The notes under the pieces are model-generated. The model worked only from the letters and a program-made list of their open reading frames with translations, did not search any database and was not told the origin of the DNA. Shown in pieces: positions 41,443-50,781 of a stretch of DNA of 64,000 bases. How positions within the stretch are numbered: position 1 is the stretch's first letter; every line of letters begins with the position of its first letter. The stretch comes from Anaerococcus vaginimassiliensis (GTDB lineage Bacteria > Bacillota > Clostridia > Tissierellales > Peptoniphilaceae). The stretch is from positions 476,191-540,190 of the forward strand of contig NZ_LR130844.1 in the NCBI RefSeq assembly GCF_900626155.1, written 5' to 3'. Both the position numbers and the translations under genes were made by a program.

Positions 41443-41590
41443 ACTTTTAGAAACTAATTTTTATAAAATTTATTGATTAAAATCTTTGAATATACTAGAT
41501 TTTGTGATTTATATTAATAATTTTACATTTATGATAGATATTATCACTTTTCAAATTTGATTATTTGTAGTATAGTTTACTATTATATTA

Positions 41591-41633
41591 GCTAATTAAA
41601 GTTAGCGTGTAAAGGATTATATCCCTTAATCCT
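41591..41633 (+). promoter_or_regulatory. Leader with two stem-loops before the amino-acid symporter
   Basis: GCTAA-TTAAAG-TTAGC (41591-41606) and AGGATTA-TATCCCT-TAATCCT (41613-41633) lie between a TTGATT/TATTAT promoter and the AAGGAG site. They do not match a riboswitch I recognise; the second could affect message stability or translation. Confidence 0.4.
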
Positions 41634-41653
41634 GAGTAGAAAAGGAGAAAATA

Positions 41654-43060
41654 ATGGAAAAATTGAACAATATTATAGGAGGTATAAACTCGGTCTTATA
41701 CTTTCCTATTCTAGTTATTTTATTAATAGCAGTTGGTCTCTACTTTACAATAAGGACAGGTTTTATCCAAGTGAGCCTTCTTAAAGAGGCCTTTAAGGTA
41801 ATCAAGGAAAAACCAGATGATAAGTCAGATGTATCAAGCTTTCAAGCTCTGATGATTTCAACAGCATCTAGGGTTGGTACAGGTAATATTGTCGGTGTAT
41901 CTTCTGCTATATGTCTGGGCGGCTACGGTGCAGTCTTTTGGATGTGGCTAGTTGCTATAATTGGATCAGCATCTGCCTTTGCAGAATCAACTCTCGCTCA
42001 AATGTATAAGAAAAAAGGAAAACACAGTTCTTATGGTGGACCTTCATATTACATAGAGGAAGGACTTAAAAGTAGAAAGCTCGGCGTAATATTTTCTATA
42101 GCTCTTATAGTTTGTTATGCTGTTGGATTTAATATGCTTGCAAGCTACAACCTCCAACAATCTTTTAACAGTTATTCTATTTATAACCCTAATATTACTC
42201 CAAAAATTATAGGATTAATATTTGCAGTAGCTGTGGCTATTGTAATCCTCGGTGGTGGAAAGAGAATAATAAAGATTACTCAAAGTTTAGTTCCTTTTAT
42301 GGGGATAATATTTGTTTTAGTTTCTTTAATCATGATCGGTATTAATATTACAAGAATACCAGAAGTTTTTAGAAAAATTATAGAAGATGCCTTCAACTTC
42401 AAGGCTATATTTTCCGGTCTTGCAGGTTCATCCATGATTTTAGGTATGAAAAGAGGTCTGTACTCAAACGAAGCTGGTATTGGTTCTGCTCCAAATGCTG
42501 CAGCTGCAGCTAAAGTTAGCCATCCAGTAAAACAAGGACTTGTACAAATGATTTCTGTATTTATAGATACTCTTATTATTTGTTCATCAACAGCCTTTAT
42601 GGGACTAAGCTCTGGTGTTGTTCCTAGTCCCGAACTAGATGGTTCTCCTTTTATTCAAGAAGCCTTGGCAAGTGTATTTGGTAACTTTGGTTTTTACTTT
42701 ATAACTGCTTCTCTAGTTTTATTTGGATTTACAACCTTTATAGGAAACCTATATTATATAGATTCAAACTTTGATTATCTTTTAGGAAAAGAATTGGAAG
42801 AAAAACAAAGAATTCCTTATAGAGTAATTGCAGTACTTTTGATCTTTCTTGGTGCTATCCAAGAACAATCCTTCGTTTGGAACCTAGCAGACCTGTTTAT
42901 GGGAATCATGGCACTTATAAACTTGCCAACTATAGTTATCCTATCAAATAAGCTGATAGCTTGCCTAAAAGATTACAAAAAACAAATTAAAGATGGAAAA
43001 GACCCTGTATTTATCTCAAAGAATATAGGCATGACAGAAAATTTAGATTATTGGAAATAA
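41654..43060 (+). CDS. Alanine/glycine:cation symporter (AGCS family)
   Basis: 468 residues, about eleven membrane segments. Family signatures are SRVGTGNIVGVSSAICLGGYGAVFWMW, AFAESTLAQ and the GLYSNEAGIGSAPNAAA segment. It imports alanine or glycine with Na+ or H+. Next to the convergent serine dehydratase genes, it fits an amino-acid fermenting metabolism. The usual C-terminal cytoplasmic tail is present. ATG 41654 has AAAAGGAGAAAATA upstream. Confidence 0.93.
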   Translation: MEKLNNIIGGINSVLYFPILVILLIAVGLYFTIRTGFIQVSLLKEAFKVIKEKPDDKSDVSSFQALMISTASRVGTGNIVGVSSAICLGGYGAVFWMWLVAIIGSASAFAESTLAQMYKKKGKHSSYGGPSYYIEEGLKSRKLGVIFSIALIVCYAVGFNMLASYNLQQSFNSYSIYNPNITPKIIGLIFAVAVAIVILGGGKRIIKITQSLVPFMGIIFVLVSLIMIGINITRIPEVFRKIIEDAFNFKAIFSGLAGSSMILGMKRGLYSNEAGIGSAPNAAAAAKVSHPVKQGLVQMISVFIDTLIICSSTAFMGLSSGVVPSPELDGSPFIQEALASVFGNFGFYFITASLVLFGFTTFIGNLYYIDSNFDYLLGKELEEKQRIPYRVIAVLLIFLGAIQEQSFVWNLADLFMGIMALINLPTIVILSNKLIACLKDYKKQIKDGKDPVFISKNIGMTENLDYWK

Positions 43061-43063
43061 AGT

Positions 43064-43103
43064 AAAACCGGATTTTGAAGTTCAAGTCAAAATCCGGTTT
43101 TTT
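43064..43103 (+). terminator. Terminator of the AGCS symporter gene
   Basis: A 15-bp perfect stem (AAAACCGGATTTTGA / TCAAAATCCGGTTTT) followed by TT. Confidence 0.92.
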
Positions 43104-43121
43104 ACTTATAAAATTTTACAC

Positions 43122-43157
43122 AAAAAAAGGCAAGACACAAATTAGTCTTGCCTTTTT
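43122..43157 (-). terminator. Terminator of the serine catabolism operon
   Basis: On the minus strand AAAAAGGCAAGAC pairs with GTCTTGCCTTTTT and is followed by more T residues; it is back-to-back with the plus-strand terminator. Confidence 0.9.
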
Positions 43158-43163
43158 CTTCTT

Positions 43164-44048
43164 TTATTCACCATCTATATATTTAGCTTTAAGTTTTAGA
43201 GCTGATGGACAAACTGCTATACCACCATCTCCAGTTTCTCTTAGTTTAGAAGGAAGTACATCTCCAACATTCTTTAGGGCATGTACAGCTTCATCAAATG
43301 TTACTATCATTTTTACATTAGCCATAGCCATATCTGCACTTGCTAGAGCATTCATAACTCCGTTTGCATTTCTAAGGTTACATGGGAATTCTACCATTCC
43401 TCCTATTGGGTCACAAACAAGGCCTAAGATATTTAGAATTGCTGCTGTAGCTGCATTTTCTTGGATTTGAATGTCGTATCCTCTTAGGAAACATACTGCT
43501 GCTGCCGCCATTGCTGCTGCAGAACCTGTCTCTGCTTGACATCCACCCTCTGCTCCTGCAAATGTTGCATTATCAAATATAACTTGACCTATTTCACTAG
43601 TAACTAGAAGCGCTTTTTTAAGCTCTTCATCACTGTATCCATATTTGTGATACATAGTCATAAGAGTTGCTGGAAGAATACCTGAAGATCCTGCTGTTGG
43701 AGCAGCTGCTATTATTCCCATAGCTGCGTTGATTTCGGATGTCGATAGAGCCATAGCCATAGCTAAAGCTGGAGTTTCTCCAAGAACTGATTCTCCCTTT
43801 AGGAAGTAATCATGCATTGACTTGGCGTTTCCACCAGTCATTCCTGTTACTGAAGTTACTTCTGTCTCAAGAGCAGCTTGAGCAGATTTTTTCATAACGT
43901 CTAGAGTTCTTTGAAGTCTATCCCAAATCTCTTCTTCGCTTTTTCCAGAAATTTCTATTTCGTCTTCTAAAGCAAGTTGCCAAAGTTCTTTATTTTCTTC
44001 TTTGCATCTTTCCTTTAATAATTTCATTGTTGTTAACATATTATACAC
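43164..44048 (-). CDS. sdaAA: L-serine dehydratase, iron-sulfur dependent, alpha subunit
   Basis: 294 residues. The Cys ligands of the [4Fe-4S] cluster are visible in GGCQAETGS, in the later VCFLRGY segment and in VCDPIGGMVEFPC. The catalytic SGSSG-like loop appears as TAGSSGILPA. With the beta subunit it converts L-serine to pyruvate and ammonia without pyridoxal phosphate; the cluster is oxygen-labile, in keeping with anaerobic life. Overlaps the beta-subunit gene by 8 bp. Confidence 0.95.
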   Translation of the reverse strand: MYNMLTTMKLLKERCKEENKELWQLALEDEIEISGKSEEEIWDRLQRTLDVMKKSAQAALETEVTSVTGMTGGNAKSMHDYFLKGESVLGETPALAMAMALSTSEINAAMGIIAAAPTAGSSGILPATLMTMYHKYGYSDEELKKALLVTSEIGQVIFDNATFAGAEGGCQAETGSAAAMAAAAVCFLRGYDIQIQENAATAAILNILGLVCDPIGGMVEFPCNLRNANGVMNALASADMAMANVKMIVTFDEAVHALKNVGDVLPSKLRETGDGGIAVCPSALKLKAKYIDGE

Positions 44049-44703
44049 CTATATATTTAATAAAGGTAAAGTCTTTACCTTCTCTAATCTTTTGCAAAAC
44101 GTCGTCCCTTAGAGGTTCGTCGAGTTCGCAAACTAGCATCACATTATTATCTTCTTTAATTGTTTTCATTGTATTAATGTTATACCCATTATCGAAAAGT
44201 ATTCCTGATACAAAAGCGATTACTCCCTTTTGCTCACCATAAGCCATAAATAAGGTTGGCTTATTTGCCTTAAATTCTATAGGATTTCCATTGATATTTG
44301 TAATTACTATCGCTCCTCCACCTATTGAAGAACCTTGAACAGAAAGGTCGCTTCTATCTGGATATTTGAAAACAATTTTTACTGTATTTGGGTGAACGTC
44401 TCCCAAATCAGTTTCAACAAAGGTATATTTTATACCTTCTTTATCAGCATACTCGAAAGAATTGATAATTCTTTCATCTTCTGGGTCAAAGCCCAATACA
44501 CCACCAACTAGAGCCCTATTTGTTCCATGACCCTTATAAGTTTTAGCAAAGGAACCATGTAGATAGAAGATAACTTCATTGAAATTTCTATCTACCATGC
44601 GTCTAGCTGTGTGCGCTATCTTGCAAGCTCCAGCTGTGTGTGAGCTTGATGGACCGACCATGTTTGGCCCAATTATATCAAATGTAGAAACATTAACTGT
44701 CAT
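44041..44703 (-). CDS. sdaAB: L-serine dehydratase, iron-sulfur dependent, beta subunit
   Basis: 220 residues. The N-terminal motif FDIIGPNMVGPSSSHTAGACKIA is characteristic. A C-terminal ACT domain (about 148-220) may sense serine. It is the regulatory/structural partner of SdaAA. The gene lies 72 bp after the symporter gene; the gap has a hairpin but no obvious promoter, so serine uptake and breakdown are probably one transcript. AAGGAGGAATT precedes the ATG. Confidence 0.95.
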   Translation of the reverse strand: MTVNVSTFDIIGPNMVGPSSSHTAGACKIAHTARRMVDRNFNEVIFYLHGSFAKTYKGHGTNRALVGGVLGFDPEDERIINSFEYADKEGIKYTFVETDLGDVHPNTVKIVFKYPDRSDLSVQGSSIGGGAIVITNINGNPIEFKANKPTLFMAYGEQKGVIAFVSGILFDNGYNINTMKTIKEDNNVMLVCELDEPLRDDVLQKIREGKDFTFIKYIGV

Positions 44704-44723
44704 AATTCCTCCTTAATTTACAT

Positions 44724-44749
44724 AAGGGCGTACAAAAACTGTCGCCCTT
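44724..44749 (+). terminator. Hairpin in the symporter-sdaAB gap, with T run on the opposite strand
   Basis: AAGGGCG / CGCCCTT stem. The T run (TTATTTTTT) follows on the plus strand, so as a terminator it would stop antisense transcription; for the operon itself it would act as a processing or attenuation hairpin. Confidence 0.5.
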
Positions 44750-44775
44750 ATTTTTTGCAAAGGTAAGAAAACTTT

Positions 44776-46008
44776 TTAAGCTTTCGCATCCTTAACTGGC
44801 GCTGGTTGCCAGTCTTTTTTACCTAATATATTTTTATTATAGATTTTATCTACTGCAACTGCAAGTGCAGTGTCTCCAGAAATATTGGCAGCTGTACCAA
44901 ATGAATCTTGAGTTAGATATAAGGTAATCAACAAACTTGCCATTGTAGATTCTGGTGAAATTCCTACAACTGGTAGGAATGGTAGGGCACTCATAACTGC
45001 TCCACCTGGAGCTCCTGGTGCTGCAACCATTGCAATACCAAGAATTGCTATTAGTCTTAGGATAAGACCGTATGAGTGAGGCATATCGTACATTGTCAAG
45101 ATTGTAAATGTACAAGCTGTAATTGTAATCATTGATCCTGGCATATGAACTGTTGCTCCCAAAGGAATAACAAAATCTCCAATCTCACGGCTTACTCCGT
45201 TATTTTCAGCACATTGTAAGTTAACTGGAATAGTTGCTGCTGATGATTGTGTACCAACTGCTGTCAAATAACCTCTTACTTGATTTTTGATCATTGTAAA
45301 TGGATTCTTGCCTGTATATGATCCTGATATGATAAATAGCACAGATACATATAATAAGTGTAGAGCTATTACACATAGGAATATCTTCCAGAATATTGAT
45401 AATACTGCAAATACGGAACCTGATTTTGCCATTTTTGCAAAGTTACCTAAGATAAAGAATGGAAGCAATGGAACTATAGCTGTTCCCAAAACCTTTGTAA
45501 TAACTATATTAAATTCGCTAACAGCATGATATAAAACTTCGCCTTGTTTAGTTTTTCTTAACCAAGATATTGAAATACCAAGCATAAAAGCAAATATAAT
45601 AGCACTAGTAACATCAAAGAATGGTGTTATTGGAACTTCAAAATATGGTTCAAGGGTTAGTCCTTCTGAATCTTGGATAGCTGCAACTTGTTCTGGAGAA
45701 ATAAATCCAGGGAAAATTGCATTTGCCATGAAGTATGACAAAGATCCACCAATAAGAGTAGACATGTAAGCAAGACCTACTGTAACTCCCAAAAGCCTTC
45801 CTGCACCCTCACCTAAATCTGCTATACCTTTAGTAACAAATGCTAAAATCATAAGTGGGATTATGAAATTTAGAAATGCTCCAAATATAGACGAGAATGT
45901 AATTGTAATTCTAACAAACCAATCTGGTAAGTAAAGTCCTACCAATATACCGACTAGAATACCTAAAATCATTCTAGGTATTAGTCCTATTTTCTTAATC
46001 GCTTGCAT
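44776..46008 (-). CDS. Dicarboxylate/amino acid:cation symporter, probable serine/threonine transporter (SstT-like)
   Basis: 410 residues of the DAACS (SDF) family: eight membrane helices and two hairpins. The serine-rich hairpin tip is GTQSSAATIPVNLQCA; the NMDGT-type segment is replaced by IPLGATVHMPGS, and HP2 contains GAPGGAVMSALPFL. The substrates of the family are Na+ with Asp, Glu, Ser or Thr. Placement upstream of sdaAB-sdaAA argues for serine import. A consensus promoter and a cre-like site lie upstream. Confidence 0.88.
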   Translation of the reverse strand: MQAIKKIGLIPRMILGILVGILVGLYLPDWFVRITITFSSIFGAFLNFIIPLMILAFVTKGIADLGEGAGRLLGVTVGLAYMSTLIGGSLSYFMANAIFPGFISPEQVAAIQDSEGLTLEPYFEVPITPFFDVTSAIIFAFMLGISISWLRKTKQGEVLYHAVSEFNIVITKVLGTAIVPLLPFFILGNFAKMAKSGSVFAVLSIFWKIFLCVIALHLLYVSVLFIISGSYTGKNPFTMIKNQVRGYLTAVGTQSSAATIPVNLQCAENNGVSREIGDFVIPLGATVHMPGSMITITACTFTILTMYDMPHSYGLILRLIAILGIAMVAAPGAPGGAVMSALPFLPVVGISPESTMASLLITLYLTQDSFGTAANISGDTALAVAVDKIYNKNILGKKDWQPAPVKDAKA

Positions 46009-46152
46009 TTAAACTCCTTTTATTTTATTTTTTTGTAAACCTTTGCAAGTTTATAAGAAAGTGCTATGTAATAATGTCTTATGATATGTCCTAAATATTT
46101 CCTTAAATTATCTTCAAGAAATACTATTCATAAATTGCACCTTCAGTTTCAT

Positions 46153-46202
46153 ATTATACAAGTAAATTATATTATTGTCAAACATTTTTTAAAACGTTTT
46201 CT
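46153..46202 (-). promoter_or_regulatory. Consensus promoter and cre-like site of the serine operon
   Basis: TTGACA (46181-46176), 17 bp, TATAAT (46158-46153). Just upstream, at 46189-46202, TTAAAACGTTTTCT matches the CcpA cre consensus at 12 of 14 positions. A site centred near -49 would fit activation rather than roadblock. The rest of the 46009-46327 gap shows no gene. Confidence 0.7.
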
Positions 46203-46327
46203 TTGTTAGCTAAAATACAATGTTTGTTTAGTATTTCTTGAACTTACCTTTATTTAAGATTTTATCCTTATAATGTACAAAGCAAAATAAACATATTTGA
46301 TTTTTTATCGAAGCATTTTCCCAAAAA

Positions 46328-46768
46328 TTAGGACCTAAATTTTACCAAGCCTTGGGCAGTATATTCTGTTACAATCTCGCCTTCTGGATTAGATGCTGTC
46401 ATTTTAAAATCAACCAAGCCGTCTTTTCCAGGGACTCTTTCTTTCTTAGCTACTATTTCCACTTTGACCTTATATTTAGTATTAGCCAAAACAGGTTTAA
46501 TCCACTTACAAGAAACTACAGCAATTCCTGCTATAATCCCATCTCTATCTATTCCTGTCCTAACCCAAGCTCCCCACAAGACTAAGTTAGCGTAAGCTCC
46601 TGGTGCAATTATCTCGCCAAATCTACTTTCACTAGCTAATTTTTTGTCGACATGGATATCCCTAGGGTCATACTTCTTAGATACTTCTATAATCTCTTCT
46701 TCTGTAAATATTACATCTTCTATTTCTTCATCAAAAACTTGTCCAATTTCATAATCTTCAAAAAACAT
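46328..46768 (-). CDS. MaoC-like (hot-dog fold) hydratase
   Basis: 146 residues. The family motif Y-D-x-x-x-x-H appears as SKKYDPRDIHVDKKLA, with the catalytic Asp and His, followed by SRFGEIIAPGAYANL. Such proteins hydrate (R)-enoyl-CoA substrates or act in fatty-acid and acyl-CoA metabolism. The substrate is unknown. Monocistronic. ATG 46768 has AGGAGGATAT upstream. Confidence 0.88.
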   Translation of the reverse strand: MFFEDYEIGQVFDEEIEDVIFTEEEIIEVSKKYDPRDIHVDKKLASESRFGEIIAPGAYANLVLWGAWVRTGIDRDGIIAGIAVVSCKWIKPVLANTKYKVKVEIVAKKERVPGKDGLVDFKMTASNPEGEIVTEYTAQGLVKFRS

Positions 46769-46804
46769 ATATCCTCCTGCTTATTTATTACCCCAAATAG
46801 AAAA

Positions 46805-46831
46805 AATCTCGCAAGATTCTCTCGCGAGATT
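46805..46831 (-). terminator. Terminator of the aspA-fumC-HAD operon
   Basis: AATCTCGC / GCGAGATT stem on the minus strand followed by TTTTTTC, 23 bp after the stop of the HAD gene. Confidence 0.85.
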
Positions 46832-46853
46832 ATAAACATTACAAAATATTTTC

Positions 46854-47987
46854 TTATGATTTTTCTAAGGAAACAAATCTCCCCTCGTTTACATTTCTTC
46901 CTTGCAAGAAATACTTACTTGACCCTTGTAAAGCTTTTTTCCTTAAACTCTCGATAGATCCAGAATTTTTTCTATTAATTATGAGAGAAATTTCTGTTTC
47001 ATCAAAAAAAGTAAGCATTTCAAAGTCGCCGTCGCTATCTCCTCCAACCATTATAGGTCCATAGTTCCTGTCATTTTTGATAAATTCATTTATAGTTTGA
47101 ACTTTGCCTTCTCTGATAGTTATAGGGAAATTCCTATCAAACTTAGGAAGGATTCTCCCCTCGTCATCTTTCATAAGTCTTAGTCCTAAAACTTTTTTCT
47201 TATCCATCCTATAGTTATTGTCTTTATCTGTAGCAAAGGCTCTCACTATATCTATAAAAGAAGCTGAAGCTATGTAACAATCTATACCATTTTCCTCAAA
47301 GCTCTTGTATAGATCAACCATTTCATCCAAAACTCTTATCCCTACAAAATATTTTATAGCTACTCTCCCTGCCTTGGATTTGATATCTGGCGATATGAGT
47401 TCTTCTACTCTTATTTTTTCCTTTTTCATAAATGTGAAGGCTCTCTTACAAAGAGAATAAACTTCCTCGCTTTTATAGTTTTTTAATAAAAAACTCATCC
47501 AACAATAAGGATCTTCTGCATTTTTATCATAGACACTTGCCCTGTACCTATAAAGCATCTTTGTCACAAATTCCTTGTAATAATCCGTATCTTTGATTTT
47601 ATCTAAGCTCATCTTACCTTCAAAAGTATTGAGATTGTTATAAAGTTTTTCATAAGACGATTTTATATCTTCGGAAATAAGATCTATATTAACTCTTTGA
47701 TTGCAAATATTGTTAAATCTACTGTCGTAGTCTTTCTTATCAACATTTTTCCTAATCAAATCATAAAACTCATCTGGATTCATCTTAAAGGTTACATTCG
47801 TAACCATATAGTATAAAAGAGCTTCTTCGACATCTCCTATTATAGATGTATTATCCCAATCAAAAACAGCAAAAGGTTTGTAGTTTTTGTTATAAGTCTT
47901 GCTATCCTTTCCATGCTTTTCTATTAGTTTATTAATAGCCTGGAAGTTTCTATCCTCCCAGGCCAATTTCTTAATATAAGTCTTCAT
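46854..47987 (-). CDS. HAD-family phosphatase, SerB-like, large cap
   Basis: 377 residues. Motif I is FAVFDWDNTSI (DxDxT form seen in SerB-like HADs), motif II YIASASF, and motif IV MVGGDSDGDFEML. A long helical insertion (about 65-200) forms the cap. Related proteins act on phosphoserine, phosphocholine or similar. It is the last gene of the operon with fumarase and aspartase, 8 bp downstream of fumC; phosphoserine phosphatase activity would fit amino-acid metabolism but is not shown. Confidence 0.82.
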   Translation of the reverse strand: MKTYIKKLAWEDRNFQAINKLIEKHGKDSKTYNKNYKPFAVFDWDNTSIIGDVEEALLYYMVTNVTFKMNPDEFYDLIRKNVDKKDYDSRFNNICNQRVNIDLISEDIKSSYEKLYNNLNTFEGKMSLDKIKDTDYYKEFVTKMLYRYRASVYDKNAEDPYCWMSFLLKNYKSEEVYSLCKRAFTFMKKEKIRVEELISPDIKSKAGRVAIKYFVGIRVLDEMVDLYKSFEENGIDCYIASASFIDIVRAFATDKDNNYRMDKKKVLGLRLMKDDEGRILPKFDRNFPITIREGKVQTINEFIKNDRNYGPIMVGGDSDGDFEMLTFFDETEISLIINRKNSGSIESLRKKALQGSSKYFLQGRNVNEGRFVSLEKS

Positions 47988-47995
47988 TTTTTATA

Positions 47996-49360
47996 TTAGA
48001 CCATCTTTCTTGGGTCTACTATTTTTTCAAAGTCGCTATCTTTAACAAATTCTAATTCCTTGTTGGCATCTCTTAGGCTAAGTCCATTTTTGTGGGCATA
48101 TTTTGCAAGTTCTGCTGCTTTATCATATCCTATGTGTGGACTTAGAGATGTTACAAGCATGAGGGATTTTTCGAGATTTTCTTCTATCTTTTCATCATTT
48201 ATACGCAAATCTTCTATCAAGTGAATCCTAAATGATTTCATAGCCTTTGTTAGAAGTTTGATTGATTTTACCATATTATAGATTATTAGTGGCATGTAGG
48301 TGTTAAGTTCTAGCTGTCCACTAGCATTAGCGAGGCTTATAGCTGTGTCATTTGCCATGACTTGGATAGCTACCATAGTTAGCATTTCAACTTGGGTCGG
48401 ATTTACCTTGCCCGGCATTATAGATGATCCAGGCTCGTTAGCTGGTAGAATCAATTCTCCAATTCCAGTTCTTGGCCCACATGATAAAAATCTTAGGTCA
48501 TTTCCGATTTTATTTAAATCTTCTGCCAAGACTTTAAGAGCTGAGTGACTTCTGGCAACCGCTTGTTTAGAAGAAAGCCCTACAAATTTATTGCTATCAG
48601 ATACAAGTTTCAAACCAGTAAGCTCACTTAGCTTTTCAACCATAAGTTTGTCATAACCTTCTGGTGCATTTAGACCAGAACCAACTGCCGTTCCTCCTAT
48701 TGGAATAAAACGCAAATCTTCTATTAAATTTTCTAAATAAGCCTTATCTCTTCTAACAAGCTCGGCATAAGTTTTTATTTCATCTGATAAATATAGAGGA
48801 GTCGCATCTTGCAAGTGAGTCCTTCCGGTTTTGATTACTCCTTCAAACTCCTTTGCTTTTTTATCTATTGCTTCGATAAACCTATCTATCTCTGGAAGGA
48901 GGTCTTCGCAAATTAATCCTAAACTTGCTAGATGAATCGCTGTTGGGAATGTGTCATTTGAACTTTGGGATTTATTTACATGATCATTTGGGTGAATTAG
49001 ATTTTCTCCTGCTTTCTCATTCGCAATATGAGCTATGACTTCGTTTACGTTCATGTTTGATTGAGTTCCCGAACCTGTTTGCCAAACTGTTAGAGGAAAA
49101 TTGTCAGCAAAATCCCCTGCCAAAATTCTATCTGCAGCATATACTATGAGATCTTTTCTATTGTCGTCAATTTTACCCAACTTATTATTTACAAGAGCTG
49201 CTGCTTTCTTTATCAAAACTAGAGCATGAATTTGCTCTTTAGGCATTTGATCTAAACCCTTTGGGAAATTTTGGTAGGATCTTTGAGTTTGTGCACCCCA
49301 ATATTTCTCCTCTGGAACTTCTATTTCTCCTAAAGAATCTTTTTCTATTCTCATTGTCAT
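47996..49360 (-). CDS. fumC: Class II fumarate hydratase
   Basis: 454 residues. The fumarase/aspartase signature GSSIMPGKVNPTQVEM, the SGTQSNMNVNEVIA loop and the HPNDHVNKSQSSND active-site segment distinguish fumarase C from aspartase. It interconverts fumarate and malate without an Fe-S cluster. It lies 2 bp after aspA, so both are expressed together: aspartate to fumarate to malate. Confidence 0.95.
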   Translation of the reverse strand: MTMRIEKDSLGEIEVPEEKYWGAQTQRSYQNFPKGLDQMPKEQIHALVLIKKAAALVNNKLGKIDDNRKDLIVYAADRILAGDFADNFPLTVWQTGSGTQSNMNVNEVIAHIANEKAGENLIHPNDHVNKSQSSNDTFPTAIHLASLGLICEDLLPEIDRFIEAIDKKAKEFEGVIKTGRTHLQDATPLYLSDEIKTYAELVRRDKAYLENLIEDLRFIPIGGTAVGSGLNAPEGYDKLMVEKLSELTGLKLVSDSNKFVGLSSKQAVARSHSALKVLAEDLNKIGNDLRFLSCGPRTGIGELILPANEPGSSIMPGKVNPTQVEMLTMVAIQVMANDTAISLANASGQLELNTYMPLIIYNMVKSIKLLTKAMKSFRIHLIEDLRINDEKIEENLEKSLMLVTSLSPHIGYDKAAELAKYAHKNGLSLRDANKELEFVKDSDFEKIVDPRKMV

Positions 49361-49362
49361 AA

Positions 49363-50781
49363 TTAGTCCTTGTTTATATGATCTTCATCCAGTATGCCTG
49401 GCTTGGTCATCTTTTCGTAATTTAGGATTTTATCTATCTCTTCTGTTGTCATTATTCCATCACGAATTAGGATTTCTCTTATAGGGGTTCCTGTTCTAAG
49501 AGATTCTTTGGCTACCCTGCTTGACTTATCGTAACCTATATGTGGAGCAAATGGTGTGATGATGGCGATAGAATTTTCCACTCTTTTTTCAAGTTTTTCC
49601 TTATCACTTGTAATTCCATCTATACAATTTGTATAAAGAGTATTTATAGCTCCCTTCAAACTCTTAATTGATTCAAATATGCTATAGAAGATTATCGGCT
49701 CAAATGCGTTTAGTTCAAGTTGCCCGCCTTCAACTGCCATAGTTACAGTCATATCATTTCCAATAACTAAAAAAGCAACTTGGTTTACTACTTCTGGAAT
49801 TACAGGATTTACCTTGCCAGGCATGATTGATGATCCTGCTTGCTTGGCTGGAAGATTGTAATCGCTAATTCCTGTAGTAGGTCCTGATGATAAGAGCCTT
49901 AGGTCGTTGGCTATCTTTGAAAGGTTGCTTGCAAGAGTCTTTAGAACTGAAGATGCAAATAGGAAACAATCAAGGTTTTGAGTTGCATCTACCAAGTCAT
50001 CTGCTTGGCTTAAATCAAGATCACAAATCTCCTTTAGGGTTGGAACAACTTCCTTTATGTAACTACCATCTGCATTTAGACCTGTACCTATTGCTGTTCC
50101 TCCAAGGTTTAGATAAGAAAGTTGTTTTATGGCAGCATCAAGCCTTTCATAATCTCTTGAAATAACTTTTGAATAAGCTGTGAATTCTTGACCAAGTTTG
50201 ATTGGAACTGCGTCTTGAAGTTGAGTTCTACCCATTTTTACATAAGAATCAAATTCTTTTGCTTTTTTATCGAAAGATGCTATTAAGTTTTTAACTTCTA
50301 TCTTAAGCTCATTTATATACCTAATTATAGCTATTTTTCCTGCTGAAGGAATTACGTCGTTAGTAGATTGACCCTTGTTTACATGATCATTTGGATGAAT
50401 ATGTTCATAAGTTCCAAGTCCACCACCCAAACTTTCATTGGCAATATTAGCTATAACTTCATTTACATTCATATTAAACGAAGTTCCAGCTCCCCCTTGG
50501 ATTGGATCAACCACAAAATTATCCAAGAATTCTCCAGCTAGAATCTTGTCACAGGCACTAACTATGGCATCCTTTTTCTTGTCTGATAATATTCCTACCT
50601 TATTATTTTCTATAGCACAAGCTTTTTTTACCTCAACTATAGCCTCTACCAAAAATGGATCCATATCCTTTCCTGTAATGTGGAAGTTATCAAGGGCTCT
50701 TTGGGAATTAGCACCATAATAAGCGTCCTTTTTTACCTCAATCTCTCCCAGAGAGTCTCTTTCTATTCTAATATTTTCCAT
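49363..50781 (-). CDS. aspA: Aspartate ammonia-lyase
   Basis: 472 residues from ATG 50781, which has AAGGAGG seven bases upstream (an in-frame start at 50811 would add ten residues with no site). Aspartase features are GGAGTSFNMNVNEVIANIA, the HPNDHVNKGQSTND segment and GSSIMPGKVNPVIPEV. It releases ammonia from L-aspartate to give fumarate. First gene of the aspA-fumC-HAD operon. Fumarate could be used by FumC or as an electron acceptor. Confidence 0.95.
   Translation of the reverse strand: MENIRIERDSLGEIEVKKDAYYGANSQRALDNFHITGKDMDPFLVEAIVEVKKACAIENNKVGILSDKKKDAIVSACDKILAGEFLDNFVVDPIQGGAGTSFNMNVNEVIANIANESLGGGLGTYEHIHPNDHVNKGQSTNDVIPSAGKIAIIRYINELKIEVKNLIASFDKKAKEFDSYVKMGRTQLQDAVPIKLGQEFTAYSKVISRDYERLDAAIKQLSYLNLGGTAIGTGLNADGSYIKEVVPTLKEICDLDLSQADDLVDATQNLDCFLFASSVLKTLASNLSKIANDLRLLSSGPTTGISDYNLPAKQAGSSIMPGKVNPVIPEVVNQVAFLVIGNDMTVTMAVEGGQLELNAFEPIIFYSIFESIKSLKGAINTLYTNCIDGITSDKEKLEKRVENSIAIITPFAPHIGYDKSSRVAKESLRTGTPIREILIRDGIMTTEEIDKILNYEKMTKPGILDEDHINKD

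Noticed and set aside
41560-41653. Glycine riboswitch upstream of the alanine/glycine symporter
   Set aside because: The leader is too short and lacks the paired aptamer motifs; only two simple hairpins are present.
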